The position numbers and the translations under genes were made by a program. A stretch of 38,818 nucleotides of DNA from Gluconacetobacter diazotrophicus PA1 5 (GTDB taxonomy: Bacteria; Pseudomonadota; Alphaproteobacteria; Acetobacterales; Acetobacteraceae): assembly GCF_000067045.1 (NCBI RefSeq), contig NC_010124.1, forward strand, positions 1 to 38,818, written 5' to 3'. Below the pieces are notes generated by a model. It did no database searches and was not told where the DNA came from. It saw only the letters and a list, made by a program, of their open reading frames with translations. Of the stretch, positions 1-5,570 are shown piece by piece (positions within the stretch are counted from its first letter, which is position 1; the number at the start of each line of letters is the position of its first letter).

Positions 1-39
1 GCTGGGTCACTCTAGAGGATCTACTAGTCATATGGATCC
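1..39. other. Cloning polylinker remnant (vector or adapter sequence)
   Basis: Four unrelated six-base restriction sites are packed into 29 bases: TCTAGA (11-16), ACTAGT (23-28), CATATG (29-34) and GGATCC (34-39). This is seen directly and is typical of engineered multiple cloning sites, not natural DNA. Plasmid sequence resumes at about base 38, where it aligns with the second repeat copy near 2270. The contig end is therefore probably vector or adapter contamination. Confidence 0.85.
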
Positions 40-388
40 AGGCGCAGCCTGGGTGAGCATGGCGAGCATTGCGAGGCCCCACCATCTGACTTGATCGAGG
101 ATTGTGGCAGCGCAGCCCCCCAAGTTGGGGGGCGAGCATCGGGGGTTGTCGTCCCGATCGTTACCCGGATGGGCGGAGACGGATGGCGCCAGTAGCGCAG
201 CGGATGGCGCTATCTGGCTCCGGTGAGTTGGTCGGAAGACAGGCCGCGCGCGGCCTGGCTTGCGGCCTTACGAACTAGAGCGAGGACCAGGACAGCCCGC
301 CAGGGCTGGCCTGCCCCGCACGTTCTTTTCCTCTTTCGCCCCGCCACCAAAACAAAGGAAGAAGGCAAGAGAGGAAGAAAGGAAGGCG
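38..388. repeat. Diverged ~340 bp repeat, copy A
   Basis: Bases 46-150 are nearly identical to 2279-2383. They contain a perfect hairpin, CCCCCCAA/TTGGGGGG around a single base. Similarity continues patchily to the shared tail with AAAACAAAGGAAG followed by the polypurine motif (copy B ends at about 2588). No convincing coding sequence is seen. The two copies flank the hypothetical gene and the DUF932 gene. Role unknown; a duplicated origin, regulatory or recombination segment is possible. Confidence 0.7.
355..388 (+). repeat. Polypurine repeat, copy 1
   Basis: An almost uninterrupted purine run built from GGAAGAAGGCAAG, AGAGGAAG and AAAGGAAGG. The same motif recurs around 2557, 8488, 24583, 26739, 27098, 28241, 28289 and 28417, always with the purines on this strand. 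Confidence 0.8.
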
Positions 389-431
389 AACAAAAAGCCG
401 CTGCATCTGTATTCGGTGAGCCTCAAGGTGA

Positions 432-600
432 ATCCGGCCTGACTGTCGCGCGGCCAAAGCCGCGCCTCCACTTGGCCGGATCTAGCGCACCTGGATGCGC
501 GAAGATCCTCAATCTGGAAATGAGCGGCCAAAGGCCGCACATCATAGGCAGACCGCGCAAGCGGTCTTCCGATTGCCTGGCCGGGGCAACCCGGCCAGGC
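432..600. other. Cluster of four perfect hairpins downstream of the 607-1062 gene
   Basis: The stems are: ATCCGGCC/GGCCGGAT (432-481) enclosing GCGCGGC-caaa-GCCGCGC (448-465); GCGGCC-aaa-GGCCGC (524-538); GACCGC-gcaa-GCGGTC (551-566); and GCCTGGCCGGG-gcaa-CCCGGCCAGGC (575-600). Two loops are GCAA tetraloops. The array follows the stop of the minus-strand gene, so it may protect or end that mRNA, but no T-run follows the stems. It could equally be a REP-like cluster. Confidence 0.6.
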
Positions 601-606
601 CGCGCC

Positions 607-1062
607 TCAAGCCTCCTGTGGGGCCAAGGTCGCCGCGTCCAGCATACGGGCGCGGTCACGCTGCAAGGTGTCGAGGGTGTGAATCAGGGTGAACACATCG
701 CGTTCGCCAGCGGCGTTTGCGCTATGCAAAAAGGCTTTTGCCGCCTCTCCTAGACTGGTGAGGTACTGCGCGGCTTCGTCATGCGGAATCAGCGTATTCC
801 GACCATCTGACGACATGACCGCGATTCCGGTTTCTGTCGTCACGTCGTCCTCTGGCTCGAACGGGTAAACGGCTCCCTCTACTTCGGGAGCCGTTACCGC
901 TGCATCCCGTGGGTAATGGACTTTCCACAGTTTCTCGTCTGACTGTTCGATCAGGTCGGAAAGGATAGCGCGCGCGGTGTCCAGATCGGGGGCCGTGACG
1001 GCAAAGGTCTGCGCTCCGCTGGTGATCTCGCGCCGGACATAATCAAGATGATAAACGGGCAT
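607..1062 (-). CDS. Hypothetical protein, 151 aa
   Basis: Starts at an ATG with AAGGAAG about eight bases upstream. The protein is soluble and acidic, with no signal peptide or membrane segment. Its N-terminal third (MPVYHLDYVRREI...) reads like a small alpha/beta fold; the C-terminal half is helical. I do not recognise the family. It lies 55 bp downstream of the DUF932 gene in the same direction and probably shares its leader-controlled transcript, which would make it another accessory or leading-region gene. A hairpin pointing the other way sits in the gap. Confidence 0.7.
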   Translation of the reverse strand: MPVYHLDYVRREITSGAQTFAVTAPDLDTARAILSDLIEQSDEKLWKVHYPRDAAVTAPEVEGAVYPFEPEDDVTTETGIAVMSSDGRNTLIPHDEAAQYLTSLGEAAKAFLHSANAAGERDVFTLIHTLDTLQRDRARMLDAATLAPQEA

Positions 1063-1083
1063 TGGCCGCTTCCTTATGAATGG

Positions 1084-1114
1084 GGCGGCATGTCCATGAC
1101 ATGCCGCCTTTTTC
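1084..1114 (+). terminator. Intrinsic terminator on the plus strand
   Basis: A perfect 10-bp stem, GGCGGCATGT/ACATGCCGCC, around CCATG is followed by CTTTTTC. As an intrinsic terminator it works only for rightward transcripts, although both flanking genes are leftward. It may stop antisense transcription into the DUF932 gene. Confidence 0.55.
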
Positions 1115-1116
1115 GA

Positions 1117-1965
1117 TTAAGCCGCGTGATCGGATAGCATCTGAGCAAGGTGCCAGACTGCCTTGTTCAGTTTAATATCGCCGTCAATGCTCTTGACGGG
1201 GCGGGCGGTGACGCGCTTGCGGTTGCGTCCGTCTTCATCCCAGCGGAAGCCGGTCATACCGCCACGAATGGCGCTTTCCTGCACGCGATTGGCAACGCGC
1301 CAAAGGTCTGCGCCCTGATCCGCTGCGCGGCGTGTGCGGAGATAGCTTTCAGGCGTGAAAGGCATCCGCTCGGCGTCGTCGCCATACTTGGCGATATGGA
1401 CAGCCTCGGCAAAGCCCTTCTGCTGCCGCTCGGTGAGGGTCTTGCCGGACCATTCCCCGGCAATCTCAAGGGCTTTCCGGCTCTCGTCCAGAACCGTGTA
1501 AGAGCCCTCAATGACCTTATCCGTCACCGTTCCCTTATGAGGAACGGAAATCTCTGCCAGTCGGGCATCCTGCACCACCATGCCATTCTCGCACGCAAGG
1601 CGCATCATTGCGGCAATGATTTTATAGGCTGATGTGCCATCGTGGGAGTTGAGCAACGCAACCTCGGGGTAAAGGTCGCCAAGGTTCTCATACATGGGGC
1701 CGTGGTCCATGTGCCGGAACCGGATCAGGTGTTTCGTGTATTCGGCCTTGCCGGGAATACGGGAGTTTCCCTGCCGCGCCATGACCGGGAAAAATCCCTC
1801 AGAGCGGAGACCGCGCACCACTTCAATGGTGGGAATGTAGGTGTAACGATCGGAACGCGATTCATGTTTTGCCTCGGCAAAAATGCTCGGGGCAAGGCGC
1901 TGCAACTGCTCGTCGGTGAGCGGCTGAGCGTGACGGTGTGCGCTAACGCGAGAGAGAAAAGACAT
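1117..1965 (-). CDS. DUF932 family protein (plasmid anti-restriction-like), 282 aa
   Basis: The sequence has the hallmarks of DUF932: an N-terminal 'R...YIPT.EVVRGLRSEGF.PV.ARQ' region, the 'KHLIRFRH' and 'PEVALLNSHDGTSAY' segments, then 'RLACENGMVV' and 'SVPHKGTV'. Members are common in leading regions of conjugative plasmids and near phage genes; some were named anti-restriction-like, but the biochemical role is not settled. The start ATG (1963-1965) is fixed by the leader: AGGAGG lies eight bases upstream and the ATG forms one arm of a hairpin. Upstream is a complete operator-hairpin-RBS module shared with genes at 34.5 and 36.9 kb, so it is probably co-regulated with them. Family call firm, function inferred. 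Confidence 0.85.
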   Translation of the reverse strand: MSFLSRVSAHRHAQPLTDEQLQRLAPSIFAEAKHESRSDRYTYIPTIEVVRGLRSEGFFPVMARQGNSRIPGKAEYTKHLIRFRHMDHGPMYENLGDLYPEVALLNSHDGTSAYKIIAAMMRLACENGMVVQDARLAEISVPHKGTVTDKVIEGSYTVLDESRKALEIAGEWSGKTLTERQQKGFAEAVHIAKYGDDAERMPFTPESYLRTRRAADQGADLWRVANRVQESAIRGGMTGFRWDEDGRNRKRVTARPVKSIDGDIKLNKAVWHLAQMLSDHAA

Positions 1966-2058
1966 AGGGTGAGCCTCCTATGGGGTTTCGGAATATGAGG
2001 TCGGGGTGGTGTCCCGTCCTCATGTCTTTAATGTATCGCGATACACTAAGGAACGCAA
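1963..2058 (-). promoter_or_regulatory. Leader module L1: promoter, palindromic operator, two RNA hairpins
   Basis: Read leftwards: -35 TTGCGT (2058-2053), 17-bp spacer, -10 TACATT (2035-2030). The operator TGTATCGCGATACA (2032-2045) sits in the spacer and overlaps the -10. The transcript would begin with a hairpin whose arms are ATGAGG/CCTCAT (1995-2023) plus CGGG/CCCG with a CACCAC-containing loop. A second hairpin, CATAGG-N8-CCTATG (1963-1982), holds three bases of the AGGAGG and the ATG. Repeated at 34480 and 36876, partly at 35460, 35916 and 37825. Confidence 0.75.
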
Positions 2059-2184
2059 GGAAAAATCGCAGTTTTCCGCGAAAAAATCGCCCGCCCGCAC
2101 CAAAGCAAACCCATGCCTTTCGTTCGACCCTTAGCGGAGCGTAGGGGCGAAAGGATAGCGCAGCGACGCCTTTCGTCCCGACAC

Positions 2185-2556
2185 CTACAGGTCAGCCGCG
2201 ACCGCAGATCTAGTCAGATGCGGCCCGCCCTGGCGGGCCGGGAAACGCAGCCACGCGCAGCCACGCGCAGGCCAGGGCGCAGCCCTGGGTGAGCATGGCG
2301 AGCATGGCGAGGCCCCACCATCTGACTTGATCGAGGATTGTGGCAGCGCAGCCCCCCAAGTTGGGGGGCGAGCATCGGGGGTTGATCGCAAGGGATGCTT
2401 ACCGAATGGCAGAGACAGACGGCACCAGGAGCGCAGCGCATGGTGCTGGCTGGCTCTGTGGAGCGACCAACGGGAGCGGAGAAGCAGCCCGGTCCCGGCC
2501 CGCCAGGGCCGGGATGCGCCAGCCTTTCCCTTCTCTTTCGCCCTACCACCAAAACA
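2185..2556. repeat. Diverged repeat, copy B, with hairpins
   Basis: 2275-2383 matches copy A (38-150) closely and the rest matches in patches. Preceding it are a hairpin, GGCCCGCC/GGCGGGCC (2222-2239), a direct repeat of GCAGCCACGC (2247-2272) and CCAGGGC/GCCCTGG around 2272-2289. Nothing in 1966-2587 looks like a gene apart from the leader module. Stretches 2100-2180 carry CCTTTCG/CGAAAGG inverted repeats. Confidence 0.65.
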
Positions 2557-2590
2557 AAGGAAGAAGGCAAGAGAGGAAGAAAGGAAGTCA
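2557..2590 (+). repeat. Polypurine repeat, copy 2
   Basis: Essentially identical to copy 1: AAAGGAAGAAGGCAAG then AGAGGAAGAAAGGAAG. It closes repeat copy B. Confidence 0.8.
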
Positions 2591-2797
2591 GGTCAACAGG
2601 TCGAAGATTTCTTTGAAAACCAAGGCCCTCTTGAGCGTGGAAGCCGTCAATTCTTTGACGCCTCCCCACACAATTTGCCACCTGTCTGCCTGCTTTGGCC
2701 CTCGGAAATGGCGATATGTGGCATATATCGCCAAGACCATGCTGCCCAACAATATAATGCAGGCGGCTTCCATGCCGATGACTTGCTTTGCGCTCAT
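2588..2797 (-). CDS. Small membrane protein, 69 aa
   Basis: One hydrophobic helix near the N-terminus (about residues 10-28, AACIILLGSMVLAIYATY) is followed by a basic, polar tail. No strong Shine-Dalgarno is visible before the ATG, so the start is uncertain. It sits between the polypurine copy 2 and the first 163-bp repeat, making it the outermost member of the accessory cassette array. Family not recognised. Confidence 0.45.
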   Translation of the reverse strand: MSAKQVIGMEAACIILLGSMVLAIYATYRHFRGPKQADRWQIVWGGVKELTASTLKRALVFKEIFDLLT

Positions 2798-2842
2798 GGT
2801 TTTATTTTAACCAGTTCTGAGGACTTGAAAAATCTTTTCGTT

Positions 2843-3005
2843 GCCCGTGTGGCGGTGTCCCGGTAGTCCACCTGGCGCAGCCAGGCGAAGTGCAACGGAG
2901 CGCCTTTTGAACAGGCGGAAGGGCGCTTTAGGGTCAGCCCAAGGGAGCCTGTTCAAAAGGTGTGGACCCACCGGGGCACCGGGCGCGGCTCCGGGGCGCA
3001 CGGGC
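2843..3005 (+). repeat. 163-bp foldable repeat R1
   Basis: Begins GCCCGTG and ends CACGGGC (terminal inverted repeat). Inner complementary segments are GGTGTCCCGG with CCGGGGCACC (one G.U pair), GTCCAC with GTGGAC, CCTGGC-gca-GCCAGG, and a 14-bp pair CCTTTTGAACAGGC with GCCTGTTCAAAAGG. The whole unit could fold into a branched RNA or ssDNA structure. Flanks of R1 and R2 are T-rich left and AAAG right; no clear target-site duplication. Confidence 0.85.
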
Positions 3006-3040
3006 AAAGAAAAAGGGAATCAGTCGAAAGACTGATTCCC
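3006..3040 (-). terminator. Intrinsic terminator of the 3102-3542 gene
   Basis: An 11-bp perfect stem, GGGAATCAGTC/GACTGATTCCC (3015-3040), with a four-base loop. Read leftwards it ends in CTTTTTCTTT, a good intrinsic terminator directly abutting repeat R1. Confidence 0.75.
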
Positions 3041-3059
3041 TTGATGGAACTGCAAGCAG

Positions 3060-3093
3060 AAGCACCCAACGGGTGCTTGTGGTCGAAGACCAC
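3060..3093 (-). other. Twin hairpin in the 3' UTR
   Basis: Two adjacent perfect hairpins: AAGCACCC-aac-GGGTGCTT (3060-3078) and GTGGTC-gaa-GACCAC (3079-3093), directly after the stop of the accessory gene. The paralogue at 19.6 kb has the same twin arrangement with different stem sequences, so structure rather than sequence is kept. Confidence 0.65.
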
Positions 3094-3101
3094 ATTCCAT
3101 T

Positions 3102-3542
3102 TCAAACGTGCTGCAAAAAGTGCAGACGCTCGGTTGCTTTAATTCGATAATCCCTATCCTGCTTAATCTGATCGGGGTGCATTTCCGGGCCAGGGTGAGA
3201 TTCACCGTTGGCCCACGAATACATCCGAACAGCATCGTGATAGTCGAGAACATCGACTAGAAACTTGCCTAAAGATTGGCGTTTTTGCACACGCTCAACG
3301 CTAAATCCTTCGGATACATCGAGACGGTTTAACTCGTTGATTGAGTCCTCAACATGCTTTGCAAGACACGCAGCACGAGACAACTCATAAACAACGTGGT
3401 CATCATTCCTTAAAAATGAAGTCCGCTGATCTTCCAATGGACCTTTAGACAGCCATTCCAGCCGCTTTCCTTCCATATCCGCATTGCGAGCCAGAAACTC
3501 CGGGTAGGAAAACTGACGCGCGACAGAACTATCAAAGAACAT
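3102..3542 (-). CDS. Accessory helical protein, paralogue of the 19639-20070 gene, 146 aa
   Basis: The start is placed at the ATG (MFFDSS...) because GGAAAGG lies nine bases upstream and the same position is used in the paralogue; the frame stays open 35 codons further upstream. The protein is charged and mostly helical with no membrane segment. The conserved core is 'R.S.G.FL.D...Y.DAV..Y' and both proteins end '..LQHV'. Family not recognised. The gene is enclosed between repeats R1 and R2 with its own terminator. Its 5' leader carries a GCGGAAC/GTTCCGC hairpin also found, in similar form, before the paralogue. Confidence 0.75.
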   Translation of the reverse strand: MFFDSSVARQFSYPEFLARNADMEGKRLEWLSKGPLEDQRTSFLRNDDHVVYELSRAACLAKHVEDSINELNRLDVSEGFSVERVQKRQSLGKFLVDVLDYHDAVRMYSWANGESHPGPEMHPDQIKQDRDYRIKATERLHFLQHV

Positions 3543-3620
3543 AGGAACACCCTTTCCGGTCATGAAAAAAATCAGACTGGCGTTGTGTTCCTTGCGGAAC
3601 GACAAAGCCGTTCCGCGTGA
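3543..3620 (-). promoter_or_regulatory. Conserved hairpin leader of the accessory gene
   Basis: GCGGAAC (3594-3600) pairs with GTTCCGC (3610-3616). The block from GTGTTCC through this hairpin aligns with 20111-20147 upstream of the paralogue. The leader between hairpin and start codon is also similar (both contain ATTTT then GGAAAGRG and GTGTT). No promoter could be fixed. Confidence 0.55.
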
Positions 3621-3670
3621 AGATTCTACGCCACCAGATTCCTGCATTACAAGAAGAATATGGCTGTTTT

Positions 3671-3833
3671 GCCCGTGTGGCGGTGTCCCGGTAGTCCACC
3701 TGGCGCAGCCAGGCGAAGTGCAACGGAGCGCCTTTTGAACAGGCGGAAGGGCGCTTTAGGGTCAGCCCAAGGGAGCCTGTTCAAAAGGTGTGGACCCACC
3801 GGGGCACCGGGTGCGGCTCCGGGGCGCACGGGC
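3671..3833 (+). repeat. 163-bp foldable repeat R2
   Basis: Near-identical to R1; one C-to-T change is visible in the right third, outside the main helices. Same terminal inverted repeats GCCCGTG/CACGGGC and the same 14-bp internal stem. Confidence 0.85.
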
Positions 3834-3946
3834 AAAGACGATTCAGTTTTGCGATAGTTTGCTGTATGTCGGATCTGCGGCCCCACTTGTGCAACCTGTG
3901 GAGCCGATCGGGGCCGCTCGGCTCCATACTGCCGAAGGAGGTAGCG

Positions 3947-4081
3947 ATGATACATCACGCTTATGTGGTGGTCATACTACTCAATCCTGCGGCGACTATT
4001 CGCGGCGTCAGGCGGGTTCTCCGCAAGACGCAGAAGGTGCTTCAGGCGGTTGCCGCCGCTCTGAAGTCACCCGCTGAATAG
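3947..4081 (+). CDS. Small hypothetical protein, 44 aa
   Basis: A short ORF with a strong GAAGGAGG five bases before the ATG. The first half is hydrophobic (YVVVILLNPAATI) and the second half is basic and helical (RGVRRVLRKTQKVLQ), so it could be a small amphipathic or membrane-associated peptide. It is the only well-supported reading frame between repeats R2 and R3. A second near-perfect ribosome site, GAAGGAGG (4087-4094), follows its stop. Unknown function. Confidence 0.5.
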   Translation: MIHHAYVVVILLNPAATIRGVRRVLRKTQKVLQAVAAALKSPAE

Positions 4082-4141
4082 TCTCTGAAGGAGGGTGGGG
4101 AGATTGCTTTTTGCGAGGCGTCTCCCCATCCACTTCGCAGT

Positions 4142-4342
4142 ATGGGCACACAGGTTGCACCTTTCAAGGCTTGTTTGCGGTTTTGCCGTAAGCTGGCCGT
4201 GAAGGCTGATCTTCTGGCCCTTTGGGATCTGGCGGATCGCCCGGCTGATTGTCCTTGTAGGACTGTCAGACGGTCAAAAGGGGAGAATGGCTTGCCATTC
4301 TCCCCTTTCACGTTTCAGGCCCGTGTGGCGGTGTCCCGGTAG
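4142..4342 (+). CDS. Possible small cysteine-rich protein
   Basis: This frame follows the GAAGGAGG at 4087-4094, but the nearest codon at normal spacing is ATT (4103), not ATG; the first ATG is at 4142. The product has several cysteines (CLRFC, CPC). The last codons run through the terminator hairpin and into repeat R3, which argues against a functional C-terminus. Weak call. Confidence 0.25.
   Translation: MGTQVAPFKACLRFCRKLAVKADLLALWDLADRPADCPCRTVRRSKGENGLPFSPFTFQARVAVSR
4276..4309. terminator. Bidirectional intrinsic terminator
   Basis: An 11-bp perfect stem, GGGGAGAATGG/CCATTCTCCCC (4280-4305), with a CTTG loop, flanked by AAAA on the left and TTT on the right. It ends the R2-R3 cassette just before repeat R3. 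Confidence 0.7.
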
Positions 4343-4482
4343 TCCACCTGGCGCAGCCAGGCGAAGTGCAACGGAGCGCCTTTTGAACAGGCGGAAGGGC
4401 GCTTTAGGGTCAGCCCAAAGGGAGCCTGTTCAAAAGGTGTGGACCCACCGGGGCACCGGGCGCGGCTCCGGGGCGCACGGGC
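4319..4482 (+). repeat. 164-bp foldable repeat R3
   Basis: Third copy of the 163-bp repeat, with one extra A in the central loop (CCCAAAGGG). Its right flank (CTCTATCG) differs from that of R1 and R2 and runs straight into the 3' end of the four-helix membrane protein gene. Confidence 0.85.
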
Positions 4483-4484
4483 CT

Positions 4485-4949
4485 CTATCGCTCTTTTGCT
4501 GCCCAGGCACACGCTACGCTCACTCCAATGAAACCGGCCAACCATAAGAGCGTGTTTACCAATTCCGCCTCGGTCTCGCGTATCGAGCGCACATAGCCGG
4601 GCTCGCCAATATGATCGAAGTCGAACGGCAAGGCGGTCGGATCTGAGTAGGTCGTGAGCCACCACATGGCGAACAGCACCCCGACAAATACCACCAAGGC
4701 GGGATAGAATATCTCGCCTGCGGGATCTTCAAAGTCATCCCAGGCAAAATAGACCAAGGCTATCGGCGCAAGTGCCCCGATGATCTTGCACACGATCAAC
4801 AGCCCACCCCAAGCGTACACAGCACCGCCCACGGTAGGGGCATGTCCTGAAAACCAAATCAGCCATTCCCACACAATGACCAGGACCGCCCCAACGCCAA
4901 GATAAAGAGGCAACGGAACGCCGGAACATTTCAAACCTGATGAATACAT
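4485..4949 (-). CDS. Four-helix membrane protein, 154 aa
   Basis: Four hydrophobic segments are evident, at about residues 13-33, 45-68, 82-98 and 132-150, with an acidic loop (DFEDPAGE) after the second. The ATG is preceded by AAGGGAGAAG. I do not recognise the family. It diverges from the small membrane-protein operon at 5133; the shared intergenic region holds a symmetrical TTTTGAC/GTCAAAA array, so both sides are probably under one regulator. Its 3' end abuts repeat R3, consistent with being a cassette. Confidence 0.65.
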   Translation of the reverse strand: MYSSGLKCSGVPLPLYLGVGAVLVIVWEWLIWFSGHAPTVGGAVYAWGGLLIVCKIIGALAPIALVYFAWDDFEDPAGEIFYPALVVFVGVLFAMWWLTTYSDPTALPFDFDHIGEPGYVRSIRETEAELVNTLLWLAGFIGVSVACAWAAKER

Positions 4950-4974
4950 ATTCTTCTCCCTTGTGGTGAGGATC

Positions 4975-4994
4975 TGGAATGTATCACAGCCGCG
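4975..4994 (-). promoter_or_regulatory. -10 region shared with the 33526-33957 gene
   Basis: Read leftwards, GCGGCTGTGATACATT ends in the TACATT -10 hexamer. The same 16 bases occur at 33969-33985 upstream of the tandem-RHH gene. A TTGACC (-35) lies about 18 bases upstream. Confidence 0.45.
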
Positions 4995-5040
4995 TCAAAA
5001 CTATGGTCAAATATCGCTAATTTTGACCCTATCTTTTGAC
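4994..5040. promoter_or_regulatory. Symmetrical operator array
   Basis: GTCAAAA (4994-5000), GTCAAAT (5006-5012), TTTTGAC (5021-5027) and TTTTGAC (5034-5040). The first pair is spaced 12 bp and the second 13 bp, and they face each other around TATCGCTA. This looks like binding sites for a dimeric regulator of the divergent promoters. Confidence 0.6.
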
Positions 5041-5059
5041 ATTTTAATCATGAGTTTTC

Positions 5060-5110
5060 TTGCGACAAAAAAGCCACCTCGCTATAGTGTCAAAAGGGAA
5101 CGGTTTTGAC
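5060..5110 (+). promoter_or_regulatory. Sigma-70-type promoter with overlapping operator
   Basis: TTGCGA (5060-5065), a 17-bp spacer and TATAGT (5083-5088). GTCAAAA (5089-5095) and TTTTGAC (5104-5110) form an inverted repeat over the expected start site, using the same half-site as the upstream array. This drives the 5133-6760 operon and suggests repression. Confidence 0.65.
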
Positions 5111-5132
5111 AACACCAAGAAGGGCACCCCAC

Positions 5133-5330
5133 ATGCACACGTCAAGCATCGGAATAATTGCAGCCGCTATCTTTGCCCCTCTTGTCCTCGTTCTCTGCGC
5201 CGCGTTCGGCATGGGCCTGCCGCCAATAGTGGCGCGTCTCGGATGGGCGCTTTCAATCACTTTCCTCGTTTTTGGCGTTCTCATTTTCTTCATGACGAAC
5301 AACCCCGTACCGAAAGGGTATTTCCCATGA
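5133..5330 (+). CDS. Small membrane protein, 65 aa
   Basis: First gene of the operon. Start ATG chosen for the AGAAGG nine bases upstream; an in-frame TTG lies at 5106 but falls within the operator. Two hydrophobic helices are visible (about residues 6-28 and 36-55) joined by a short loop, followed by a short polar tail. Family not recognised. Its stop (TGA) overlaps the ATG of a ten-codon ORF. Confidence 0.6.
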   Translation: MHTSSIGIIAAAIFAPLVLVLCAAFGMGLPPIVARLGWALSITFLVFGVLIFFMTNNPVPKGYFP

Positions 5331-5359
5331 TTGACCTTCTTGAAAGGAACCGCCGATGA
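5327..5359 (+). CDS. Ten-codon coupling ORF
   Basis: Encodes MIDLLERNRR. Its ATG overlaps the stop of the preceding gene (ATGA) and its stop overlaps the ATG of the next gene (ATGA). The next gene's ribosome site (AAAGGA) lies inside it. This is the arrangement of a translational coupler, not necessarily of a functional peptide. Confidence 0.4.
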   Translation: MIDLLERNRR

Positions 5360-5550
5360 CGCATCTACTTGGCACAGTTTTCCTATTCATCGGCTTTGCC
5401 GTCTTCGCATTTAGCGTTGTACCTTTTGCGACAAAGAAGAATCTGAAACTGTCATTGCTTCTAATTCTAGTCGGGTTTGTCGCCCTCGGTAATGGTCTGC
5501 TGATGATGCACAATCCGCATTTGTTTGATACGGCCCAAACGCCCAAATAA
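5356..5550 (+). CDS. Small membrane protein, 64 aa
   Basis: Two hydrophobic helices (about residues 4-24 and 31-50) separated by a lysine-rich turn (ATKKNLK), with a short polar C-terminus. Start supported by AAAGGA 11 bases upstream and by ATGA coupling to the ten-codon ORF. Second stable member of the small membrane-protein operon. Not recognised. Confidence 0.6.
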   Translation: MTHLLGTVFLFIGFAVFAFSVVPFATKKNLKLSLLLILVGFVALGNGLLMMHNPHLFDTAQTPK

Positions 5551-5570
5551 CCGTCTAGGAATGGAGCCTC

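Noticed and set aside
3162-3169. Second TATCCTGC (nic consensus)
   Set aside because: Lies inside an accessory gene with no flanking inverted repeats; shows that the motif alone is weak evidence.
2843-4482. Integron attC sites
   Set aside because: Copies are longer than usual attC, lack the GTTRRRY/RYYYAAC boundaries and no tyrosine integrase is present. A new cassette type or MITE remains open.
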